Source of the DNA: Gordoniibacillus kamchatkensis | GTDB lineage: Bacteria; Bacillota; Bacilli; Paenibacillales; NBRC-103111 | Assembly (NCBI RefSeq): GCF_000829455.1 | Contig: NZ_JXAK01000016.1 | Location: forward strand, 1 to 64,000 | Direction of reading: 5' to 3' | Length of the DNA: 64,000 bases | Shown: positions 57,094 through 64,000 of the stretch, piece after piece | Position numbering within the stretch: position 1 is the stretch's first letter | How the letters are laid out: every line of letters begins with the position of its first letter | The notes under the pieces: model-generated | Database searches by the model: none | Told to the model about the DNA's origin: nothing | The model's input: the letters and a program-made list of their open reading frames with translations, nothing else | Made by a program: the position numbers and the translations under genes

Positions 57094-57876
57094 ATGACAG
57101 CGATTGATTTGCGCGGGAAGAACGCGCTTGTGACCGGTTCCAGCCGGGGGCTCGGCAAGCAGTATGCGACGGATTTGGCCCGCGCCGGAGCAAACGTGAT
57201 TATACACGACGTGAGCGAGGAGGCGGCGGCGCAGTTCGGCGAAGCGGAGTCGGGCAGCGCCGTGGCGGCGCAAATCGCGGATCTGGGCGTGAAGTCGGCT
57301 TTTATCGCCGCCGATATGGCCGATCCGGAGCAGGTAAAGGCGCTCATCGAACGAGCGGTCGAAACGTTCGGTTCGCTCGACATCCTTGTGAACAACGCCG
57401 GCGGGGATATCGGCTTCCGGACGCCGCGCCCGAATCCGAACGACGCGCTGGATATCGCCGTGGAAGACATTCGCGCCGTCGTGGACCGCAACTTGCTCGG
57501 GACGATGTACGCCTGCAAATATGCCGGGTTGCATATGCACGAACGCCGCTCCGGCAAAATCGTCAACGTCGGCTCGGTCGCCGGCCATGTCCCGGTGCGC
57601 GAAGGCATCATTTACGCGGCGGCGAAAACAGGCATTTCGCATTACACGCGCTGCCTGGCCGAGCAGCTGCGGCCGTTCGACGTCAACGTCAACTGCATTT
57701 CCCCGGCGCCGACGTACACCGCCCGCTTCCTGGCGACGCGCACGGTGCAAGGCGAGGACAACCGGTCGCGCCTGCAAAAAGTCGCCCAGCCGGAAGACAT
57801 GTCGAACATCGTCTTGTTCCTGTGCGGCCCGCAGTCCGACGCGCTGTCCGGCGAGACGATCGTCTGCTGGAAATGA
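57094..57876 (+). CDS. SDR family oxidoreductase
   Basis: The third SDR of the operon, about 260 residues: TGSSRGLGKQ loop, NNAGGD motif, active-site Tyr and Lys in YAAAK, and a C-terminal SGETIVCWK, which differs from the usual DGG ending. Starts GTG 57085 and ATG 57088 are also possible; 57094 best fits the GGGGTG site. Confidence 0.85.
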   Translation: MTAIDLRGKNALVTGSSRGLGKQYATDLARAGANVIIHDVSEEAAAQFGEAESGSAVAAQIADLGVKSAFIAADMADPEQVKALIERAVETFGSLDILVNNAGGDIGFRTPRPNPNDALDIAVEDIRAVVDRNLLGTMYACKYAGLHMHERRSGKIVNVGSVAGHVPVREGIIYAAAKTGISHYTRCLAEQLRPFDVNVNCISPAPTYTARFLATRTVQGEDNRSRLQKVAQPEDMSNIVLFLCGPQSDALSGETIVCWK

Positions 57877-57892
57877 CTGCGCGAGGTGAACG

Positions 57893-59917
57893 ATGAGCGA
57901 AGCGCTGAACTATATTTTAGGGCGGGAAGATCCGGCGACGTATCGCCTGCAAACACATGCGGCGGGTCCGGGAGGTTCGCTCCCGCTCACAAGCGACATG
58001 CTGCTGCACGCGCCGAGCGGCGATTTGTTCGGCCTCAGCCAAAACGTCGGCATGGGCTGGAAGCCGGAGCGGCTGACGGGGAAGCAGGTGCTGATCCTCA
58101 GCACGCAAGGCGGGCTGCGGGCCGAAGACGGCACGCCGGTCGCCCTCGGCTACCATACCGGCCATTGGGAAGTCGGGCTGCTGACGAAAGAGGCGGCGCT
58201 GGAAATTAGCGAGCTGGGCGGCATCCCGTTCGCCGGCTACGTGAGCGATCCTTGCGACGGGCGGTCGCAAGGAACGACGGGCATGTTCGATTCGCTGCCG
58301 TACCGCAACGACGCGGCGATGGTGTATCGGCGGCTGATCCGCTCTTTGCCGACGCGCAGCGGCGTCATCGGCATCGCGACGTGCGACAAGGGGCTGCCGG
58401 CGACGATGATCGCGCTGGCGGCGATGCGCGACTTGCCGTGCATCGTCGTGCCCGGAGGCGTGACGCTGCCGCCGACGCACGGCGAGGATGCCGGCAAAAT
58501 CCAGACGATCGGAGCCCGCTACGCGCAAGGGCAAATATCGCTGCAGGAAGCGGCCGATTTGGGCTGCCGCGCCTGCGCGACGCCGGGCGGCGGCTGCCAG
58601 TTTCTAGGCACGGCGGCGACTGCCCAGGTTGTGGCAGAGGCGCTCGGCATGTCGCTGCCGCATGCCGCACTGGCGCCGTCAGGGCAGGCGCTGTGGCGGA
58701 ATATCGCCCGCCAGTCGGCGCGCGCGATGTATTCCATGATAGCCGGCGGCATCCGGATGGGAGACATTTTGACGGACGCGGCCGTTGAAAATGCGATGGC
58801 GGTGCACGCCGCGTTCGGCGGCTCGACCAACTTGCTGCTTCACATTCCGGCGATGGCGCACGCGGCCGGGTGCCGCATCCCCGACGTCGGCGATTGGATC
58901 AGAATCAACAAAAGCGTCCCCCGCCTCGTCAGCGTGCTGCCGAACGGCCCGGAATACCATCCGACGGTGCGCGTCTTTATGGCCGGCGGCGTGCCGGAGG
59001 TGATGCTCCATCTGCGCAAGCTCGGGCTGCTCGACTTGTCGGTGCGAACGGTCGCGGGCGAGAAGCTGTCCGCCGTTCTCGACTGGTGGGAGTCGTCGGA
59101 GCGCCGGCATGCGATCCGCAAACATTTGCTGGAAGCGGACGGCGTCGATCCGGACGACGTCATTATGAGTCCGGCCAAGGCGAAGAGCCGGGGGCTAGCG
59201 TCCACGGTTACGTTCCCGACAGGCAACATCGCCCCGGAAGGCTCGGTCATCAAATCGACGGCGATCGATCCGGACGTCGTCGGGGCGGACGGCGTGTACC
59301 GCCACACCGGCCGGGCGAAAGTGTTCACGACGGAAAAATCGGCCATCCAGGCGATCAAAGACGGACGGATCGCCGCCGGCGACATCATGGTGCTGATCGG
59401 CAGAGGCCCGTCCGGCACGGGCATGGAGGAAACGTATCAGCTCACTTCGGCACTCAAGCATTTGCCGTTCGGCAAATTCGTCACTCTGATTACCGACGCC
59501 CGCTTTTCCGGCGTATCGACGGGGGCGTGCATCGGCCATGTCGGACCGGAAGCGCTCGCCGGCGGCCCGATCGGCAAGCTGCGCAGCGGCGACCTGCTCG
59601 AGGTGACGATCGACCTGAACCGGCTGGAAGGAAGCGTCCATTTTATCGGGCAAGGGGAAGAGCGGTTCAGCCCGCAGGAGGGAGCGGACATTCTCGCTTC
59701 GCGCGCGCCTCATCCGGACCTCGCGCCGGACCCGCAGCTGCCCGACGATACCCGGTTATGGGCGGCGCTGCAAGCGGCGAGCGGCGGCACGTGGCGCGGC
59801 AGCGTCTACGATGTGGACCGGATCATCGAGGTGCTGAACGCCGGACGAACGTACCTTGAGCAGCGCAAACAAGCAGAGGAGAAGATGGCCGACGACACGA
59901 TACAGGATGCGGAATGA
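57893..59917 (+). CDS. Sugar-acid dehydratase, IlvD/Edd family (YjhG/YagF type)
   Basis: This is a 674-residue iron-sulfur dehydratase. Three cysteines expected to bind the cluster are Cys121 (DPCDGRSQG), Cys164 (ATCDKGLPA) and Cys235 ([10 protein letters not shown]). The sequence and length match the YjhG/YagF subgroup, which dehydrates D-xylonate to 2-keto-3-deoxy-D-xylonate, rather than dihydroxy-acid dehydratase. With the SDRs this points to non-phosphorylating oxidation of a sugar to a sugar acid and its dehydration. The exact substrate is not determined. GAGGTG precedes the ATG. Confidence 0.9.
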   Translation: MSEALNYILGREDPATYRLQTHAAGPGGSLPLTSDMLLHAPSGDLFGLSQNVGMGWKPERLTGKQVLILSTQGGLRAEDGTPVALGYHTGHWEVGLLTKEAALEISELGGIPFAGYVSDPCDGRSQGTTGMFDSLPYRNDAAMVYRRLIRSLPTRSGVIGIATCDKGLPATMIALAAMRDLPCIVVPGGVTLPPTHGEDAGKIQTIGARYAQGQISLQEAADLGCRACATPGGGCQFLGTAATAQVVAEALGMSLPHAALAPSGQALWRNIARQSARAMYSMIAGGIRMGDILTDAAVENAMAVHAAFGGSTNLLLHIPAMAHAAGCRIPDVGDWIRINKSVPRLVSVLPNGPEYHPTVRVFMAGGVPEVMLHLRKLGLLDLSVRTVAGEKLSAVLDWWESSERRHAIRKHLLEADGVDPDDVIMSPAKAKSRGLASTVTFPTGNIAPEGSVIKSTAIDPDVVGADGVYRHTGRAKVFTTEKSAIQAIKDGRIAAGDIMVLIGRGPSGTGMEETYQLTSALKHLPFGKFVTLITDARFSGVSTGACIGHVGPEALAGGPIGKLRSGDLLEVTIDLNRLEGSVHFIGQGEERFSPQEGADILASRAPHPDLAPDPQLPDDTRLWAALQAASGGTWRGSVYDVDRIIEVLNAGRTYLEQRKQAEEKMADDTIQDAE

Positions 59918-60027
59918 CGAGGAATGGGCATGTGCCATGAACAAAACTGTTTCCCCGCATCGGCCGCCCGTACCGGCCGCTTTAATCTAGCCAGTAATTC
60001 GCGATTCGCGGGAAAGGAGATGCCAAG

Positions 60028-61002
60028 ATGCGGCTCGGGCTTTCCGTGTATGGCACGACTTTCAGCATGGGCATCGACCCGGCGTCGGGACGCTCCGCAA
60101 TCAAGCCGAAGGAGCTGATCGACCAGGCGGCCTCTCTCGGTCTGGAAGGCGTGGAGTTCCCGATCTCCCTGCTTCGGGACGAAGACGCCGCGGGCGTAGC
60201 CCGTTACGCGCGCGAGCGCGACATGTTTATCGGCCTGGAGACGACGGGCTTCGATCCCGGGCATTTGGCGGAGGCGCTGCATTTGGCGGCGCGAATGGGC
60301 GTCCCGACGCTGCGCACGATCGTAGGCGGCGCAAAGCTTGGCGGAGACAGGCGGTCTTTGGCCGGGAAGTGGCAGCCGTTTTTGGAAAGCGCTCTCCGCG
60401 GGCTGAGCGAAGCGGCGGCAGCCGCCGAGCAGATGAGGGTCAACCTCGCCGTGGAAAACCATCAGGACCTCGCTTCCGAGGAACTGTCCTGGCTGTGCGA
60501 AACGATTGATTCTCCGTACTTCGGCGCCGTTTTCGACACGGGCAGCGCGCTCGCCACCGCCGAAGAGCCGGGCGATTACGCCAGGGCAATCGCCGGCTAT
60601 ATCAAGCACGTTCATTTGAAGGACTACTCGCTCTATATCAGCGAAGAGGGCTACCGCTTGGTCCGCTGCCCGCTCGGGCAAGGAGCGGTCGATATTCCGG
60701 CGCTGTTAGCGCTGTTTGCGGAGCGGTGTCCGGACGTCACGATGTCGCTGGAAATCGGGGCGCTGGAGGCGAGGCACGTGCGGGCGCTTGCAGACGACTA
60801 TTGGCCGGACTATCCGCCCCGCTCGGCGGCGCAATTCGCCCGCCTGTGGCGGTTCGTGCAAACGAATGCGAAGCCGCCCGGCGACTGGCGCACCCCTTAC
60901 GAGCGGGGCGAGCCGGCGGAGTCGATCATGGCGTACGAGACCGGGCAATTGGACGCAAGCGTGGCTTATATTCGGCAGGCGCTGCGCACATTTCAAGCTT
61001 GA
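60028..61002 (+). CDS. Sugar isomerase/epimerase, TIM-barrel (paralog)
   Basis: This 324-residue protein is a paralog of 56104-57075 with the same four metal ligand positions (AVENHQD, FDTGSA, HVHLKD, LEIGALE). It lies after the dehydratase with a 110-base gap, so it may have its own ribosome binding (GGAAAGGAG). The two paralogs probably act on successive or related intermediates. Confidence 0.85.
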   Translation: MRLGLSVYGTTFSMGIDPASGRSAIKPKELIDQAASLGLEGVEFPISLLRDEDAAGVARYARERDMFIGLETTGFDPGHLAEALHLAARMGVPTLRTIVGGAKLGGDRRSLAGKWQPFLESALRGLSEAAAAAEQMRVNLAVENHQDLASEELSWLCETIDSPYFGAVFDTGSALATAEEPGDYARAIAGYIKHVHLKDYSLYISEEGYRLVRCPLGQGAVDIPALLALFAERCPDVTMSLEIGALEARHVRALADDYWPDYPPRSAAQFARLWRFVQTNAKPPGDWRTPYERGEPAESIMAYETGQLDASVAYIRQALRTFQA

Positions 61003-61040
61003 CATCCCCAGGTTCAACCGAAACCGAATGGAGGGATACC

Positions 61041-62405
61041 ATGTTCAAAAAAGCATTGTCGCTTCCGGTCATTGCAGCGCTAACGCTCGCCGCCGCCGGC
61101 TGCAGCTCCGGCGGGGGCAGCACTGCGAACGCGCCTGCCTCGGGCTCGGCCGGCTCGACCACGAGCGCGCCCGCCGCATCGACCGATGCCGGCAAAGCGG
61201 GCGCTTCGGGCGCCGCTGCGGCCAAGACGAAGCTGGTGTTCTGGGATAAGTCGGAGTATGTGAAGGAATACAACGAGCTGCAGAAGGAGAGAGTCGCGCA
61301 GTTTTCCAAGGAATTCAATGTCGACGTGGAATACGTCGCGATCCCGCCGGCGGACCTGAAGACGAAGCTGCTCGCCGCCATCGAGGCGGGCAATCCGCCG
61401 GATTTGCTGCTCGCCGACGATTTTGTCGCCAAGCAGTTCGTCGGCAACAAGCAGCTGGTGGAAATATCGGACATTTTGAAGAAATACGACTTCCGCGAAG
61501 ACTCCAAGAAGTACGCCTACGCCTTGGAGGGCTGGTACGAGATTCCGGTTTATCACAACCCGAACGTCATGTACGTGCGCAAAGACAAGCTGGAAGAGAA
61601 GAAGCTGGATCCGCCGAAAACGTGGGACGACATCAAAAAAGTGGCGCAAGCGATCAACGACCCGAAAAACAATTTCTATGGCCTCGGCTTCCAGCTCGGC
61701 GGCGGCGGCGATTCGGAAGGCCGGATCAGCGACCTCATCCGCACGTACGGCACCGATCTCGTCGATAAAGACGGCAAAGTGACGGTGAACACACCGGAAG
61801 CGCTCGAAGCGATCAAGATGGACGCCAGCTTTTTCACGGAAAAGCTCGTTCCGGCGAGCGCCGTAACCGGCGACGATTCCTGGAACAACACCGCTTACTT
61901 GGCGGGCACAGTCGGCATCGTCTTCAACTCCAGCAGCATCTATGCGGCGATGCGCAACGATAAGCCGGACCTGTTGCAAAAAACGCTGATCCTTCCTTGG
62001 CCGGCCGGGCCGAAGCGGCAGTTCGGCTCCGGCGGGGGCACCGTATTCGTCATGTTCAGCAAAGGCAAAAATCTCGACAACGCCAAAAAATATATCGATT
62101 ATTTCTTCAACAAAGATTTTTACGGGAAGCTGATCGAGAAGCTGAACGGCCTCGCCGTGCCGGTGCTGAACGGCTACGAGAACACGGAGTTTTGGCAGCG
62201 GCCGGAAAACAAAGGCTGGTTCGAGGCGTCGAAAAACATCGTTCCGCTCGGCGACCCCGGCCCTCCGGACGCGCGCGCTTCGCAGGTTGTGAGTGAGAAC
62301 GTTTTGTCGAAAGCGGTGCAAAGCATCGTCGTGAATAAGGTAGATCCGCAAAAGGCGCTGGACGCGATCGAACAAGGCTATAAGAAGGTGTACGAGAAAA
62401 AATAA
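61041..62405 (+). CDS. Sugar ABC transporter substrate-binding lipoprotein (SBP family 1)
   Basis: This is a lipoprotein of 454 residues, lipobox AAAGC (Cys21) and a long Ser/Ala/Gly linker. The mature protein has LVFWDKSEYVKEYNELQKER, AGNPPDLLLADDFVAKQ and LAGTVGIVFNSSSIYAAM. It should supply the sugar or sugar-acid substrate of the upstream enzymes. ATG 61041 follows GGAGGG; the longer open frame to the left is not translated. Confidence 0.9.
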   Translation: MFKKALSLPVIAALTLAAAGCSSGGGSTANAPASGSAGSTTSAPAASTDAGKAGASGAAAAKTKLVFWDKSEYVKEYNELQKERVAQFSKEFNVDVEYVAIPPADLKTKLLAAIEAGNPPDLLLADDFVAKQFVGNKQLVEISDILKKYDFREDSKKYAYALEGWYEIPVYHNPNVMYVRKDKLEEKKLDPPKTWDDIKKVAQAINDPKNNFYGLGFQLGGGGDSEGRISDLIRTYGTDLVDKDGKVTVNTPEALEAIKMDASFFTEKLVPASAVTGDDSWNNTAYLAGTVGIVFNSSSIYAAMRNDKPDLLQKTLILPWPAGPKRQFGSGGGTVFVMFSKGKNLDNAKKYIDYFFNKDFYGKLIEKLNGLAVPVLNGYENTEFWQRPENKGWFEASKNIVPLGDPGPPDARASQVVSENVLSKAVQSIVVNKVDPQKALDAIEQGYKKVYEKK

Positions 62406-62443
62406 CCGGAGCAGGCGTATGTTCCGCTGGGGCTGGTGGTAAC

Positions 62444-63322
62444 GTGCTGCAATCCAATCGAAGAAGCGAACTCGCGCTCGGGTATGCGTCGGTCATGCCG
62501 ATCATCATCGTCATTTTCGTGGTGATCGGCATTCCTTTCGTCAGCGCGCTCTACTTGAGCCTGACCGACAAAACGGTAGGCGCCGACGCCCATTTTATCG
62601 GGTTCGCCAACTATAAGGAAATTTTCTCCGATCCGATTTACTGGAAAGTGCTGAAAAACACGTTCGTTTATTTTATTACTGACGTCGTGTTCAAGCTCAT
62701 TTTCGGGATGATTTTCGCCTTGACATTGAACCAGCCTTTTTTCGGCAGGTCCGTCGTGCGGGTGCTGTTCCTCGTGCCGTGGGCCATATCCGGTCTGGTC
62801 GCGGCGCTGACATGGAAATGGATGTACAACGACACGTACGGCATCTTCAATCAGCTGCTGCTCGACATCGGCCTCATTCAGACGCCGATCGCCTGGCTTA
62901 GCGGGCCAAACATCGCCTTGGTATCGGTCATTATCGTCAACATTTGGCGCGGCATACCGTTTTTTCTGTTCAGCATTCTCGGCGGCCTGCAGACGATCGA
63001 CCGGCAGCTGTACGAAGCGGCGAAAATCGACGGGGCGGGCCCGATCCGCCAGTTTTTCTCGGTCACGATTCCTTCCATCAGCTCGGTCATCGTCATTACG
63101 ACGATGCTGTCGTCGATATGGACGTTCAACGATTTTGAAAACATTTTTCTCATTACCGGCGGAGGGCCTTTGTACAATTCGGCGGTCATCTCCGTCTACA
63201 CGTACGAGACGGCGTTTCTCCAAAACAATATGGGCAAATCGCTCAGCGTCGCCGGCTCGATTATCCCGATCCTGCTCGTGCTCATGTATATCATGACGCG
63301 CAAGCTGGCAAAAGACGACTGA
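62444..63322 (+). CDS. Sugar ABC transporter permease (MalF/UgpA type)
   Basis: A 292-residue six-helix permease with the coupling loop EAAKIDGAGPIRQFFSVTIP and the N-terminal LALGYASVMPIIIVIFVVIG helix. GTG 62444 follows GGTGGTAAC. It pairs with the permease at 63341. Confidence 0.9.
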   Translation: MLQSNRRSELALGYASVMPIIIVIFVVIGIPFVSALYLSLTDKTVGADAHFIGFANYKEIFSDPIYWKVLKNTFVYFITDVVFKLIFGMIFALTLNQPFFGRSVVRVLFLVPWAISGLVAALTWKWMYNDTYGIFNQLLLDIGLIQTPIAWLSGPNIALVSVIIVNIWRGIPFFLFSILGGLQTIDRQLYEAAKIDGAGPIRQFFSVTIPSISSVIVITTMLSSIWTFNDFENIFLITGGGPLYNSAVISVYTYETAFLQNNMGKSLSVAGSIIPILLVLMYIMTRKLAKDD

Positions 63323-63340
63323 GGGAGGTGGTGGCTCGAG

Positions 63341-64000
63341 ATGAGGGCATCCGCCAGGCGCTTGCGCGCCGTGCGCAAACATGCGCTGATTTACGCGATC
63401 GTCGTCGTCGGCTTGATCTGGACGCTGTTCCCCTCTACTGGATGGTGAAAACGTCGTTCACCCCCAACGACAAAATGTACGATACGAAGCCCAGCCTCAT
63501 TCCGGCGCAAGTGACGACGAAGCATTACAGCGATCTGTTTACGCAAACGAAATTTATGACGAATATCAAAAACAGCTTGACGGTATCTTCGCTGGCGACG
63601 CTGCTGTCGCTGACGATCAGCATTTTCGGTTCCTACAGCTTGACGCGGCTCAAGTTTCACGGGCGCAAGTTCGTGACGAGAAGCATTATCGTTTGTTACC
63701 TGATGCCGGCGTCGGTGCTGTTCATCCCGATGTACGTGCTCGTCAGCAAGCTCGGCTTCGCCGACAACAAGTTCGGCCTGCTCATCATCTACCCGACCTT
63801 TATCGTGCCGTATTGCTGCTACATGCTGCTGAGCTACTTCAAAGCGATCCCGCGGGCGCTGGAAGAAGCGGCGCTCATCGACGGCTGCACCCGGCTGCAA
63901 ACGCTGCGCAAAATCGTTCTGCCCATTGCGGCGCCGGGCATCGCCGTCGTAGCGACGTTCGCCTTCACGATGTCGTGGAACGAGTTTCTGTACGCGCTCG
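63341..64000 (+). pseudogene. Sugar ABC transporter permease (MalG type), frameshifted and cut by the window edge
   Basis: This is the second permease, partial at the right edge. It starts RASARRLRAVRKHALIYA, then at the C-run 63430-63433 (four C) the frame breaks; one extra C restores FPLYWMVKTSFTPND and the normal MalG sequence with EAALIDGCTRLQTLRKIVLP and SWNEFLYAL. GGGAGGTGG precedes the ATG at 63341. The rest of the gene lies beyond 64000. Confidence 0.85.

Overview
The window looks like a chromosomal segment of an endospore-forming Gram-positive bacterium of the Paenibacillaceae type (Paenibacillus or a close relative). The evidence is a GerA-family germinant receptor operon, a Spo0E-family phosphatase, many lipoprotein binding proteins, strong AGGAGG-type ribosome binding sites with frequent TTG and GTG starts, and several AraC + binding-protein + two-permease sugar importers that lack their own ATPase, as is usual where one MsmX-like ATPase is shared. 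Composition is moderately GC-rich; the rifampin phosphotransferase and one NTF2-like gene are clearly more AT-rich than their neighbours.

Layout. 1-98: 3' end (domains V and VI) of a group II intron. 212-5846: germinant receptor operon in the order B-A-B-C plus a small two-helix D-like subunit, then a small membrane protein. 6006-11542: GlnK/GlnL two-component system followed by a glutamine-type ABC importer. 11641-16799: two divergent AraC regulators and a sugar importer. 16954-18381: DUF4395 protein, an HPr-like protein lacking both phosphorylation sites, and a Spo0E-like peptide. 18804-26180: oligopeptide importer, serine hydrolase and MurR/RpiR regulator, suggesting peptide or muropeptide recycling. 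26307-32231: assorted single genes (NTF2-like, CBS pair, YCF48-type lipoprotein, LOG family, serine hydrolase). 32551-37082: complete sulfonate-sulfur operon ssuDBCAE. 37179-37385: an LEA-like 11-mer repeat protein. 37617-43497, minus strand: LacI regulator, HAD phosphatase and an AfuABC-like importer, read here as a hexose-phosphate uptake system rather than an iron one. 43886-53645: ArsR/SRPBCC pair, UvrA2-like ATPase, a deletion scar joining an AraC gene and a binding-protein gene, a GNAT acetyltransferase, a membrane protein and a rifampin phosphotransferase. 54549 to the right edge: a catabolic operon of three SDR dehydrogenases, two paralogous TIM-barrel isomerases, a YjhG/YagF-type sugar-acid dehydratase and a sugar importer, preceded by a sequence matching the CcpA cre consensus.

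How the parts fit. Most of the window is nutrient capture with matching regulators: nitrogen (GlnKL), peptides or wall fragments (MurR-like), sulfonate sulfur, phosphorylated sugars (LacI) and sugar acids (carbon catabolite control). Sporulation and germination functions and antibiotic defence (UvrA2, rifampin phosphotransferase) lie between them.

Caveat. At least six otherwise intact genes carry one single-base shift, mostly a missing base in a short homopolymer. This pattern suggests base-calling errors in the assembly at least as much as real gene decay. No rRNA, tRNA, CRISPR array or complete insertion sequence was seen.
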